Shown here: positions 1-7,873 of the stretch, piece after piece
Position numbering within the stretch: position 1 is the stretch's first letter
How the letters are laid out: each line of letters opens with the position of its first letter
Translations under genes and position numbers: made by a program
NCBI RefSeq assembly: GCF_002234615.1
Contig: NZ_NMQW01000017.1
Location: 248,001-312,000 of the forward strand
Source of the DNA: Paenibacillus rigui
GTDB taxonomy: Bacteria > Bacillota > Bacilli > Paenibacillales > NBRC-103111
DNA length: 64,000 nt
Direction of reading: 5' to 3'
Notes under the pieces: generated by a model
What the model saw: the letters and a program-made list of their open reading frames with translations, nothing else
Told to the model about the DNA's origin: nothing
Databases searched by the model: none

Positions 1-850
1 ATATTAACAAGGCCGCTTTATCTGCTTGGAAGATTGAAAAAGTATCGGACAAATCCGGTGGTATCAACTTGCTGGTATATAGCTCATTGACATAATTGAG
101 CGCTCGCAAGGAAGGTCCATTGTTAATATTCAATGAATTCCCTTCATTCCCATAAAACTGCCCACCATCATTCATTTGGTTATAAAATGACCACCAAAGC
201 CAATAGGCATCCGATCGAGTGTTCGGTAATGCCAATGGAGCGATATTTGAAGGAATACGCTTCTGGAGTGTTCTTAGAAATTGTATGAATCCCTCTTCAC
301 CAGGCTCTAAGTTTAAGCTTCCATCCTCACGCAATAGCCCCGCTTGTTTTATCCACTTCTTGTTGTAATACATCACATCAAAATGGGTGTCTAAGGGAAT
401 CGCATAATGACTTCCGTTCACGGTCGTTTTATTCAAAATCATTGTATTATAGTCATTCCAGTTAACATTTGCCTCCGTAGTTGCTTGTTGGATATTTGTA
501 AGAAAACCGGCTGGCACATATTGAGCAAATCGTGAAGCATGAATAATTGCAACATCAGGTGCTTCATCCGTCACAATTGCTGTTGGAAGCCGCGTGTAAT
601 ACTCGTCGGAATTATTGTTCGTTAGCTCTACGAAAACATGCTCGGTATTTTCCTGATTATATTGGTTTACAAGCTCCCGCATAAAACTGCCATCCCCTCC
701 ACTAAATGGTGTCCAAAATGTTATTTTGGTTGTAGTCTTTATAGGCTGGGAGGTGAACTGGCTTCCTTGCGGTTCACTATTGCAAGCTGTCATTAAAATA
801 CACAAAACAATGAGGGTAAGAACTGTTTTCTTTGGGGGTAATGGCTTCAC
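1..850 (-). CDS. ABC transporter extracellular solute-binding lipoprotein (5' part of gene)
   Basis: The first 283 codons are present; the gene runs off the left edge. A GTG start at 850 is preceded by AAGGTGGG. The N-terminus is a lipoprotein signal: basic KPLPPKK, a hydrophobic stretch, and a lipobox ending at Cys23 (LMTAC). The mature part starts with KITFWTPFSGG and has the feel of family 1 sugar-binding proteins, for example VNQYNQENTEH, DEAPDVAIIHA and MYYNKKWIKQAG. It would sit on the outer face of the membrane and deliver a sugar or oligosaccharide to an ABC permease. No permease gene is visible, so partner and substrate are unknown. The family call is firm; the substrate class is inferred. 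Confidence 0.82.
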   Translation of the reverse strand, partial: MKPLPPKKTVLTLIVLCILMTACNSEPQGSQFTSQPIKTTTKITFWTPFSGGDGSFMRELVNQYNQENTEHVFVELTNNNSDEYYTRLPTAIVTDEAPDVAIIHASRFAQYVPAGFLTNIQQATTEANVNWNDYNTMILNKTTVNGSHYAIPLDTHFDVMYYNKKWIKQAGLLREDGSLNLEPGEEGFIQFLRTLQKRIPSNIAPLALPNTRSDAYWLWWSFYNQMNDGGQFYGNEGNSLNINNGPSLRALNYVNELYTSKLIPPDLSDTFSIFQADKAALLI

Positions 851-894
851 TATTCAACCCACCTTCTCTTCCGTGAATGGATAGCTCTATCTTA

Positions 895-927
895 ATAGAA
901 AAAAGAACTGATCGGTATCAGTTCTTT
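895..927 (-). terminator. Rho-independent terminator
   Basis: An 11-bp perfect stem (AAAGAACTGAT at 902-912 with ATCAGTTCTTT at 917-927) has a 4-nt loop and, on the minus strand, runs into TTTTTTC. It closes the reading frame that stops at 927-929 and separates it from the lipoprotein gene. A T-run at 931-936 means it may also work weakly on the plus strand. Confidence 0.75.
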
Positions 928-1112
928 CACTTTTTTATGGACATATTTTTAGGTTCATTAATCATGGTTAACAGGACTGGCATTCGAAGACCGCAGTCAT
1001 AACCAATTTTATTATTTGCCAGGGATCGAGGTTGCGCTTCATGGACATTGCGATATTCTATCAAGGTTTCGAGACACCGGCAAACGCAACTTAGCCAGCC
1101 GCTGCCCTTATT
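927..1112 (-). pseudogene. Possible remnant of an unidentified gene (open frame without a start)
   Basis: About 61 codons are open on the minus strand from an in-frame stop at 1113-1115 to a TGA at 929-927 that abuts a terminator. The translation reads like protein (for example CLETLIEYRNVHEAQ and NKIGYDCGLRMPVLL), but no plausible start codon with a ribosome site is present. It may be the 3' end of a gene whose front was lost, or a chance frame. I do not recognise the family. Confidence 0.3.
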
Positions 1113-1130
1113 TCAGCGCTTAACGAAGGT

Positions 1131-1700
1131 TCAGTTGATTTCGATGGTTTTAATGACTCTGGCAGGATTGCCCCCAACGATGACATTGTCAGGCACATCC
1201 TTTGTCACCACGGCTCCAGAGGCTATAACGACATTATCGCCAATGGTAACGCCTGGGTTAATAACGGCCCTTCCTCCGATCCAAACGTTATTTCCAATCG
1301 TAACAGGCTTGCCGAATTCTGCCCCCGAGGCCCGTTCAAACGGATTTATGGGGTGTGTAGCCGTATAAATATGTACACCGGGTCCGATAAAGCAATATTC
1401 ACCGATACGAACTTCACACACATCTAAGATAACACAGTCGAAATTGGCATAAAAATGATTGCCGATATGGATATTGTATCCATAATCGCAGCGGAACGTC
1501 GGTTCGATATAGAGGTTCTCACCTGTGGAACCAAAAAGCTGTTTAAGAAGCTCGGTACGTTGATCAAGCTCTGTTTCCAGTGTTTGATTAAACAAACGAG
1601 TCTGTTTTCTGGCGTTCTCCCGATCTTTTGTTAGCTGCGGGTCTGAGGCAAGATAAAGCTCCCCAGCTAGCATTTTTTCTTTTTCAGTTTTGAAATTCAT
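1131..1700 (-). CDS. maa: Sugar O-acetyltransferase, hexapeptide-repeat family (maltose acetyltransferase-like)
   Basis: This 189-residue protein moves an acetyl group from acetyl-CoA to a sugar hydroxyl. An N-terminal Mac domain ([18 protein letters not shown], residues 4-21) is followed by a left-handed beta-helix of hexapeptide repeats from about residue 75 ([41 protein letters not shown]). The His of IYTATHP is the usual catalytic base. The start is placed at 1700 because an upstream ATG at 1718 would use the GGAGG ribosome site as coding sequence. LacA or NodL-like activity is also possible; the true acceptor cannot be read. It stands alone between unrelated genes. Confidence 0.85.
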   Translation of the reverse strand: MNFKTEKEKMLAGELYLASDPQLTKDRENARKQTRLFNQTLETELDQRTELLKQLFGSTGENLYIEPTFRCDYGYNIHIGNHFYANFDCVILDVCEVRIGEYCFIGPGVHIYTATHPINPFERASGAEFGKPVTIGNNVWIGGRAVINPGVTIGDNVVIASGAVVTKDVPDNVIVGGNPARVIKTIEIN

Positions 1701-1867
1701 TCCCATCCTCCTTTCCATCTCTCAAGTAATTTTGCAGCTCCCTTAGCTATACCATACAGGAAATGGAAGTCGAAGCATAGTCCCTCCATATCTTGACCCT
1801 CTTCTTCCTATAGAGATCCTATGCATAAACCGCAGAAGTCATTTCTTCTCCCGGCTTTTAACGCGAA

Positions 1868-1905
1868 AATAAAAAAACTGCCCGAGCAGGTTACCGCTCA
1901 GACAG
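1868..1905 (-). terminator. Terminator of leuCD
   Basis: On the minus strand CTGTCTGAGC (1905-1896) pairs with GCTCGGGCAG (1887-1878), 10 bp with two G-U pairs, then TTTTTTTATTTT. It lies 17 nt after the leuD stop. Confidence 0.8.
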
Positions 1906-1921
1906 CTTTCGTGAAATCTTC

Positions 1922-2527
1922 TTATTTATAAGCCAAGCGAGCTTGGTGAGCCGCTTCGTAAGCTGCGATTTTGTCCGCATGCTGAAGCGTCAAGCCGATG
2001 TCATCCAAGCCTTGCAGCAAGAATTGACGACGGTGCTCATCCAATTCAAATTCGATGCTCAGGCCTTGATCGTCGGTGATCTTTTTGTTTTCCAGGTCAA
2101 CGGTCAATTGGTAGCCTTCTTGCTTCGTTGTGCGTTGGAACAGCTCTTCGACTTGCTCTTCGCTCAATTTGATCGGCAGGATGCCGTTTTTGAAGCAGTT
2201 GTTGTAGAAAATGTCCGCATAAGACGGAGCAATGATCACTTTGAAGCCGTAGTCTTGAATCGCCCAAGGAGCGTGCTCACGGGAGGATCCGCAGCCGAAG
2301 TTCGCACGGGAAATCAGAACGGAAGCGCCTTGGTAACGCGGTTGGTTCAGGGAAAACTCCTTGATCACCTCGCCTTGCTTGTCAAAACGCCATTCGAAGA
2401 ACAAGAATTGGCCGAAACCGGAACGCTCGATCCGTTTCAAAAATTGTTTTGGGATAATCGCATCTGTATCTACGTTTACGCGGTCCACCGGACCTACCAG
2501 GCCGGTATGCTTTTTAAAAGCTTCCAT
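1922..2527 (-). CDS. leuD: 3-isopropylmalate dehydratase small subunit
   Basis: LeuD (201 aa) forms the isopropylmalate isomerase with LeuC, converting 2-isopropylmalate to 3-isopropylmalate in leucine synthesis in the cytoplasm. The swivelling-domain signatures are visible: [12 protein letters not shown] near residue 20 and [13 protein letters not shown] near residue 75. The length is normal for bacterial LeuD. The start at 2527 (MEAFKKHTG) has GAGGAG 9 nt upstream; a longer frame begins at 2590 but lacks a ribosome site and would overlap leuC. It lies 32 nt behind leuC and ends at a terminator, so the two are one transcript. Confidence 0.97.
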   Translation of the reverse strand: MEAFKKHTGLVGPVDRVNVDTDAIIPKQFLKRIERSGFGQFLFFEWRFDKQGEVIKEFSLNQPRYQGASVLISRANFGCGSSREHAPWAIQDYGFKVIIAPSYADIFYNNCFKNGILPIKLSEEQVEELFQRTTKQEGYQLTVDLENKKITDDQGLSIEFELDEHRRQFLLQGLDDIGLTLQHADKIAAYEAAHQARLAYK

Positions 2528-2559
2528 GTCGTTAGTCTCCTCACTTAAAAAAGATTGAA

Positions 2560-3978
2560 TTAAGCTTCTTGCTTCACTTTGAATTCCCAATCGCGAACAT
2601 CATAGAAATGTCCTTTGATTGCTGCAGCAGCGGCCATAGCCGGAGATACCAAGTGGGTACGTCCATCACGTCCCTGACGCCCTTCAAAGTTACGGTTAGA
2701 AGTGGATGCGCAGCGTTGGCCCGGCTTCAATACGTCCGGATTCATCGCCAAGCACATGGAGCAGCCTGCATCGCGCCATTCGAAGCCCGCTTCAGTGAAG
2801 ATTTTGTCCAAGCCTTCTTTTTCCGCTTGAATTTTAACGCGGCCAGAGCCTGGTACAACGATTGCCGTTACGTTAGAGGAAACCTGGTGTCCTTGCGCTA
2901 CGGCTGCTGCCGCGCGAAGATCCTCGATCCGTCCGTTCGTACAGGAACCGATAAATACATAATCCACAGCCAGATCCGTCATTGGAGTGCCTGGTGTAAT
3001 ACCCATATATTCGATCGCTTTTTCAGCGGCTTTACGTTCGTTCTCCGTTGGGAAGCTTTGCGGATCCGGTACCAGTGCCGTAACGTCTGTACCCATACCA
3101 GGGCTCGTTCCCCAGGTTACTTGCGGAATCAGGCTGTCAGCGTCAAAATCAACAACGCGATCGTATACTGCGCCCTCATCTGTAGTCAGTTGTTTCCATG
3201 CAGCTACCGCTTCGTCAAAAGCAGCGCCTTGTGGCACGTATTCACGGCCGCGCAGGTATTCGAAAGTCACTTCGTCCGGAGCGATCAGGCCGGCTCTTGC
3301 ACCTGCTTCGATGGACATGTTACAAACCGTCATGCGCTCTTCCATGGACAGGTTGCGGATAGCTTCGCCTGTGTACTCGATAACGTAGCCGGTTGCAAAG
3401 TCTGTGCCGTATTTTGCGATAACGCCCAAGATCAAGTCTTTCGCCGTTACGCCCGGGTTCAGCTTGCCATTGATGCGAACTTCCAATGTTTTCGCTTTGG
3501 ATTGCTGCAAGCATTGAGTAGCCAGAACGTGCTCCACCTCGGAAGTACCGATACCGAACGCCAACGCGCCGAAAGCACCGTGAGTCGAAGTATGGCTGTC
3601 GCCGCACACGATCGTTTTACCAGGGTGAGTCAAGCCCAGCTCAGGTCCCATAACGTGAACAACGCCTTGATCGATGCTGTCCAGGTCGAACAGGGTCACG
3701 CCAAAATCTTTACAGTTTTGCGACAGAGTGTCGATTTGCTGCTTGGAGATCGGATCCGTGATGTTGAAGCGGTCTTTCGTAGGAACGTTGTGATCCATTG
3801 TTGCAAAAGTCAGATCCGGACGGCGCACTTTGCGGCCGGACAAGCGAAGCCCTTCAAATGCTTGTGGAGACGTAACTTCGTGCACCAGCTGCAGGTCGAT
3901 ATAAATGATGCTTGGTTTGCCTGCTTCCTGATGAATTACGTGATTGTTCCAAATTTTCTCGAACATTGTTTTTGCCAT
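2560..3978 (-). CDS. leuC: 3-isopropylmalate dehydratase large subunit
   Basis: LeuC (472 aa) carries the 4Fe-4S cluster of isopropylmalate isomerase. The aconitase-type cysteines are present in FIGSCTNGR (about residue 345) and [10 protein letters not shown] (about 405-410), and the [12 protein letters not shown] substrate motif is near residue 135. The start [10 protein letters not shown] at 3978 has GAGGTGA directly upstream. leuA and leuB are not in the window, so the rest of the pathway is elsewhere. A promoter and a LysR-type site lie in the gap to the divergent regulator gene, which suggests, but does not prove, that this regulator controls leuCD. Confidence 0.97.
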   Translation of the reverse strand: MAKTMFEKIWNNHVIHQEAGKPSIIYIDLQLVHEVTSPQAFEGLRLSGRKVRRPDLTFATMDHNVPTKDRFNITDPISKQQIDTLSQNCKDFGVTLFDLDSIDQGVVHVMGPELGLTHPGKTIVCGDSHTSTHGAFGALAFGIGTSEVEHVLATQCLQQSKAKTLEVRINGKLNPGVTAKDLILGVIAKYGTDFATGYVIEYTGEAIRNLSMEERMTVCNMSIEAGARAGLIAPDEVTFEYLRGREYVPQGAAFDEAVAAWKQLTTDEGAVYDRVVDFDADSLIPQVTWGTSPGMGTDVTALVPDPQSFPTENERKAAEKAIEYMGITPGTPMTDLAVDYVFIGSCTNGRIEDLRAAAAVAQGHQVSSNVTAIVVPGSGRVKIQAEKEGLDKIFTEAGFEWRDAGCSMCLAMNPDVLKPGQRCASTSNRNFEGRQGRDGRTHLVSPAMAAAAAIKGHFYDVRDWEFKVKQEA

Positions 3979-4028
3979 CAGATTCACCTCATTAGTCATG
4001 AATGATAATCAATTCATCCTTTGTGCAT

Positions 4029-4083
4029 AGTCTAGCATTTCTTTATTCATTGTTCCAAGATATAATATCTATAAGCTTAATAG
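4029..4083 (-). promoter_or_regulatory. leuC promoter with palindrome and LysR-type T-N11-A box
   Basis: On the minus strand TTGGAA (4058-4053), an 18-nt spacer and TAGACT (4034-4029) form a sigma-A-like promoter for leuC. Just upstream are AGATAT-A-ATATCT (4058-4070) and CTAT-N7-ATAG (4069-4083), the latter a classic T-N11-A LysR-type box. The perfect TATAAT at 4061-4066 on the plus strand may also serve the divergent regulator. Confidence 0.5.
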
Positions 4084-4176
4084 GAAAATATAATAAGAAC
4101 ATTTGCAAAGCTGCTTAGACCTTTTGATTCTATCATATATCAGATTGAAATTCATATAGAAACGGAGCCGTAAAAA

Positions 4177-5121
4177 ATGGAACTTAGACAGCTGCAATAC
4201 GCGCTGCAAATCGCCATAGACAAAAACTTCTCCCGTGCCGCGGAGAAGCTTCACATTGCCCAGCCGAGCTTAAGCCAGCAGCTTTCGAAGCTGGAAAAAG
4301 AAATCGGCGTCCTGCTGTTTCAGCGGACAACGAACTCCGTCGAGGTCACGCATGCAGGCTCGCTCTTCGTGGATAAAGCTCAAGCGATTCTCGACATGGT
4401 CGAGCAGCTGAAGCGGGAGATGGATGACATTTCCCAAATGCGCAAAGGCAAGCTCGTTGTCGGCAGCCTTCCGATTACCGGGGCGCATGTGCTGCCCTTT
4501 GTACTGCCGGTGTTCCAGTCCCGTTACCCGGAGATCGAAATTACGCTTATGGAGGAGACAACGGCCAACCTGGAGCATTTTACGGCTAATGGTCAAATCG
4601 ATATCAGCCTGCTTTCGCTCCCATTATTGGACGAATCACTCACGTATCAGCCGCTGATCGAGGAAGAAATCATGCTCGCGCTGCCGCGTCAGCACAGGCT
4701 GGTCGAAGCGTCGCAGCACGGTCAGATCGACATCGAGGACCTGAGGGATGAGCCTTTTATCGCTTTGAAAAAAGGTCAAGGCTTCCGCCAAATTACACTT
4801 GAGCTGTGCCAGCATGCCGGCTTTGCTCCGAATATCGTGTTCGAAAGCAGCAATATCGAAACCGTCCAATCGCTCGTTGCCGCCGGCATGGGCATCGCGT
4901 TCGTACCCCATATGGTGTCTCGCGGCGGCTGGAGCCAGCTGGCCCCCGCTTACCTCTCGCTGAAGCAGAGGCCGACCCGCACCCTTGTCATTGCTTACCG
5001 CAAAGGACGGTACCTGTCGAAGGCAGTGGAGGCTTTTATGAACACCTTCCGCGAAATCATGGAGATGCAATGGGAGACGGAGGTTCGACAGCTGCGGCCG
5101 AACGACTCGGAAGGAAGCTGA
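4177..5121 (+). CDS. LysR-family transcriptional regulator
   Basis: This 314-residue DNA-binding protein has the LysR layout: a winged helix-turn-helix in residues 1-60 (MELRQLQYALQIAIDKNFSRA, then AAEKLHIAQPSLSQQLSKLE), a linker helix, and a two-lobed effector domain (KLVVGSLPITGAHVLPFVLP onward). The effector half resembles the CynR/CcpE group. It is divergent from leuCD, with a LysR-type box between them, so control of leuCD and of itself is the simple model; the effector is unknown. Start at 4177 follows CGGAG. It ends at a shared bidirectional terminator with the convergent mtnU gene. Confidence 0.9.
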   Translation: MELRQLQYALQIAIDKNFSRAAEKLHIAQPSLSQQLSKLEKEIGVLLFQRTTNSVEVTHAGSLFVDKAQAILDMVEQLKREMDDISQMRKGKLVVGSLPITGAHVLPFVLPVFQSRYPEIEITLMEETTANLEHFTANGQIDISLLSLPLLDESLTYQPLIEEEIMLALPRQHRLVEASQHGQIDIEDLRDEPFIALKKGQGFRQITLELCQHAGFAPNIVFESSNIETVQSLVAAGMGIAFVPHMVSRGGWSQLAPAYLSLKQRPTRTLVIAYRKGRYLSKAVEAFMNTFREIMEMQWETEVRQLRPNDSEGS

Positions 5122-5170
5122 AGTGCAGCGTCGTAACCCGCCACTTTGCGCCAGCATACCACACAACAAG

Positions 5171-5213
5171 AAAAAGGCAGCCGACCACATCAGGTCACGG
5201 CTGCCCTTTCTTT
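5171..5213. terminator. Bidirectional terminator between lysR and mtnU
   Basis: GGCAGCCG (5176-5183) pairs with CGGCTGCC (5198-5205), flanked by an A-run on the left and a T-run on the right, so it can end transcription from both convergent genes. Its arms and loop (GACC-CATCAGGT type) are nearly the same as in the terminator at 13929-13966. Confidence 0.85.
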
Positions 5214-5233
5214 TAAACTGCTTCATCATTTTA

Positions 5234-6031
5234 TTAGTACAAAGTGGGTCTTCGGTCTTCAAAAATCGGGATCCGGCTCCGTACCTCAGCCACCAGCCCT
5301 AAGTCTATCTCGGCACGAATGATTTGTTCCGTCCCGTCGCCCTCGGCCAATACCTCACCCCAAGGATCTATCACCATCGAGTGCCCGAAAAATTCCGTCG
5401 TCCCGCTGATGCCAACCCGGTTGCAGGAAATAACGAACATCTGATTCTCGATTGCCCGCGCCATCAACAGTGTACGCCAGTGATGCAATCTCGGGTTCGG
5501 CCATTCCGCAGGCACGAACAACAGCTGTGCGCCTCCCAAAGCCAGCTTGCGGGCAAGCTCAGGAAACCGGATATCGTAGCAGATCATCATCCCGGCGGAA
5601 ACACCGTCCAGCTCGAATTGTCCGACACGGCTTCCCTCTTTCAAATATTTTTCTTCGTCCATGAGACGAAACAAATGGATTTTGGAATAGTCCGCGACGA
5701 CCTTGCCTTCCCGATCAAACGCGTAAATCGTATTCAAGATGTCCTCGCTCTTCTTCTCGGCGATAGACCCTCCGATAATATTGACGCCGTGCTTCACGCT
5801 GAAAGCCGACAACAATGCTTGGGTCCGCTCTCCGTTCCGGTCGGCCAGCTCGTGAATTTGGTCCAGCGCATAGCCGGTGTTCCACATCTCCGGAATGACG
5901 ATAACGTCGGGCTTGACGGTATGGTTCACAGCTTCCTCCAGCAACGATTCCAGCTTTGCAAAATTGCGTTCCGGCTCACCGATGGCAATATCCATTTGCA
6001 GTAAGGCTACATTCCATTTTTGACTTGACAT
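5234..6031 (-). CDS. mtnU: Carbon-nitrogen hydrolase, omega-amidase type (methionine salvage)
   Basis: A nitrilase-superfamily enzyme of 265 aa. The Glu-Lys-Cys catalytic triad can be placed: Glu in VIVIPEMWNTGY (near residue 48), Lys in YSKIHLF (near 117) and Cys in MICYDIRFPEL (near 151). In Bacillus the homologous YkrU/MtnU sits beside the MtnE aminotransferase and is thought to hydrolyse the alpha-ketoglutaramate made when glutamine is the amino donor. The gene is divergent from mtnE here, which supports that role. The start at 6031 (MSSQKWNVALLQ) follows AAGGGTGA; a longer frame from 6094 covers the promoter. Other small amide substrates remain possible. Confidence 0.85.
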   Translation of the reverse strand: MSSQKWNVALLQMDIAIGEPERNFAKLESLLEEAVNHTVKPDVIVIPEMWNTGYALDQIHELADRNGERTQALLSAFSVKHGVNIIGGSIAEKKSEDILNTIYAFDREGKVVADYSKIHLFRLMDEEKYLKEGSRVGQFELDGVSAGMMICYDIRFPELARKLALGGAQLLFVPAEWPNPRLHHWRTLLMARAIENQMFVISCNRVGISGTTEFFGHSMVIDPWGEVLAEGDGTEQIIRAEIDLGLVAEVRSRIPIFEDRRPTLY

Positions 6032-6079
6032 ACCGCTTTCACCCTTTATCTCATCTATATATACTTCTATAATAAATTT

Positions 6080-6188
6080 ATCATAGTCCAACATGACCTG
6101 AACTTCAATGCCCCGCTCCTATTCTCTCACTCACATGTTTCATTCAATGAAACATTATGTTGACATGTGAAACTGCTTCTTTTATCAT
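6080..6188. promoter_or_regulatory. Divergent mtnU/mtnE promoters around a perfect palindrome
   Basis: Minus strand, for mtnU: TTGAAG (6108-6103), 17 nt, TATGAT (6085-6080). Plus strand, for mtnE: TTGACA (6160-6165), 17 nt, TATCAT (6183-6188). Between them lies a 10-bp perfect inverted repeat with one central base, ATGTTTCATT (6135-6144) and AATGAAACAT (6146-6155), ending 4 nt before the mtnE -35 box. No S-box (SAM riboswitch) signature is visible in the 290-bp gap, although Bacillus uses S-boxes for several mtn genes. A repressor or activator site is the likely reading. Confidence 0.6.
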
Positions 6189-6321
6189 TTTACTATTCAT
6201 TTCAATCAAAGAAAAGCAAATAAGCAGAGTACTCCTATACATCTGCTTGTATTTCGTGTTACATTAATGCTAGCCCGCGTTGTCGGCCACACTAACGAAA
6301 ACATATGGAGAGTGACTATAG

Positions 6322-7515
6322 ATGAGTTCCCGAGTTTCCGCCTTTCCCATCCAGCCAGCCGAGCGTATGAAGGGGCTGCCCACGCAGTTTTTCGCAACGC
6401 TTGTTGCCAAAGCGAATCAACAAATTGCAGCAGGCCATGACGTTATCAACCTGGGTCAGGGCAATCCCGATCAACCGACCCCGCCACATATCGTGAAAAC
6501 ATTGCAGGAAGCCGCCGAAAATCCATTGTACCACCGCTATCCGCCCTTTAATGGCTTCCTGTTCTTGAAGCAAGCCGTCGCGCAGCGCTACAAGGAGGAC
6601 TATAATGTAGATCTGGATCCGGAAACCGAGGTAGCCATCCTGTTCGGCGGTAAAACAGGACTTGTCGAAATCGCCCAATGCCTTCTGAACCCAGGGGATG
6701 TTTGCCTGGTTCCGGATCCAGGGTATCCGGATTATTGGTCCGGTGTCGCTCTGTCCGGTGCGCGCATGGCCTTTATGCCGCTGCGGGAGTCCAACGGCTT
6801 TTTGCCGGACTACAGTGCGCTTGCCGCCGACGATTTGAACAAGGCGAAGCTCATGTTCATTAATTATCCAAACAACCCTACAGGGGCCGCGGCACCTGCT
6901 TCCTTTTACGAAGAAACGATCTCTTTCGCGGAAAAACACGGCATCGTTGTTGCAAGCGACTTCGCATACGGCGCCCTTGGATTTGACGGCCATAAGCCGA
7001 TCAGCTTCCTGCAGCTGCCGGGAGCTAAGGAAGTGGGCATCGAGTTCTACACGCTGTCCAAGACCTATAATATGGCCGGCTGGCGCGTTGGCTTTGCGTT
7101 GGGGAATAAAGAAGTGGTTCGGATGATCAACCTGATCCAGGATCATTACTACTGCAGCTTGTTCGGAGGCATTCAAGCCGCCGCGGCCGCCGCATTGACT
7201 GGACCCCAAGATTGCGTTACGGATCTTCTTGCTATGTATCAGGGACGGCGGGATGCGTTATATACGGCGCTCGATAGCATTGGCTGGAAAGCCAGCCGCT
7301 CCCAGGGCTCGTTCTTCACCTGGCTGCCCGTACCAAAAGGACACACCTCCGCTTCGCTTGCCGATCTATTGCTGGAGGAAGCCAAAATTGTCGTCGCTCC
7401 GGGCATCGGCTTTGGGGATAGCGGTGAAGGCTATGTCCGGCTTGGTCTTCTGACACCGGAAGCGCGTTTGCAGGAAGCGGTCGAACGGATCGCCAAGCTG
7501 AATCTATTCGCTTGA
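6322..7515 (+). CDS. mtnE: Methionine-salvage transaminase (pyridoxal phosphate)
   Basis: A 397-residue class I/II aminotransferase. The PLP lysine lies in YTLSKTYNMAGWR (near residue 237), with the NYPNNPTGAA motif near 178 and the C-terminal arginine in EGYVRLGLL. The family and the neighbourhood (mtnU, mtnW, mtnX, mtnB) point to MtnE, which turns 4-methylthio-2-oxobutyrate into methionine as the last salvage step. The start follows GGAGAGTG. A promoter and palindrome lie 130-190 bp upstream. The next gene, proB, has its own promoter and T-box, so mtnE is probably a separate transcript with some read-through. A general aromatic aminotransferase role cannot be ruled out. Confidence 0.85.
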   Translation: MSSRVSAFPIQPAERMKGLPTQFFATLVAKANQQIAAGHDVINLGQGNPDQPTPPHIVKTLQEAAENPLYHRYPPFNGFLFLKQAVAQRYKEDYNVDLDPETEVAILFGGKTGLVEIAQCLLNPGDVCLVPDPGYPDYWSGVALSGARMAFMPLRESNGFLPDYSALAADDLNKAKLMFINYPNNPTGAAAPASFYEETISFAEKHGIVVASDFAYGALGFDGHKPISFLQLPGAKEVGIEFYTLSKTYNMAGWRVGFALGNKEVVRMINLIQDHYYCSLFGGIQAAAAAALTGPQDCVTDLLAMYQGRRDALYTALDSIGWKASRSQGSFFTWLPVPKGHTSASLADLLLEEAKIVVAPGIGFGDSGEGYVRLGLLTPEARLQEAVERIAKLNLFA

Positions 7516-7532
7516 CACGTGATGCCCGAACC

Positions 7533-7562
7533 TTTACAAACTGCTTCACGCCGTGCTATGCT
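7533..7562 (+). promoter_or_regulatory. Promoter of the proBAC leader
   Basis: TTTACA (7533-7538), an 18-nt spacer and TATGCT (7557-7562) precede the T-box leader. An alternative TTGACA (7512-7517) overlaps the mtnE stop, with a weak TACAAA 17 nt on. Confidence 0.5.
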
Positions 7563-7569
7563 TAGAGGA

Positions 7570-7826
7570 AATAGTTGAAATGAACCCAAACGTGATGATG
7601 GGATTAGTAGGTTGCCTTTGACGTGTCCAGAGAGTAAATTCCACCGGCTGAAAGAATTTACCGCGAACAGCTTCCGAACCCGCCCCGGAACGGCCAACGA
7701 AGAGTTGGACGGCTTATGCCTTGCTGTTACTTAAGGCTTGTATAAAGTTGGATGTTGTATATAACATCAATTAAGGTGGTACCGCGGAAGGTAAAGCTTT
7801 CGTCCTTAGAGGACGGGGGCTTTTTG
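7570..7826 (+). promoter_or_regulatory. T-box riboswitch leader upstream of proB
   Basis: The leader shows AGAGAG (7629-7634), a distal hairpin with GGCTGAAAG (7647-7655), the T-box core TTAAGGTGGTACCGCGG (7771-7787) and a terminator (AAAGC...GTCC-TTAGA-GGAC...GCTTTTT, 7793-7826). Uncharged tRNA binding favours the antiterminator and allows transcription. A candidate specifier in GAACCCGCC (7676-7684) offers CCC or CCG, both proline codons, which fits the downstream genes; the exact codon needs folding. Confidence 0.9.
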
Positions 7827-7873
7827 TGTTTTTTCAATACTTTACGCAGTCAAAAGAAAGAAGTGATCGATTC

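Noticed and set aside
2560-3999. Upstream ATG starts for several genes (leuC, leuD, proA, pyrE, sigG, ylmE, pgeF, mraZ)
   Set aside because: In each case the longer frame translates the ribosome site, promoter or neighbour; the shorter start has a well-spaced AGGAGG-type site and matches family length.
2569-4005. Long open frame on the plus strand opposite leuC
   Set aside because: It mirrors leuC codons, has no ribosome site or family resemblance, and leuC is certain.
6189-6321. Possible S-box (SAM riboswitch) upstream of mtnE
   Set aside because: The conserved CTTATC-AGAG-GG and GGC-GAA core is absent and there is no terminator hairpin before the gene.
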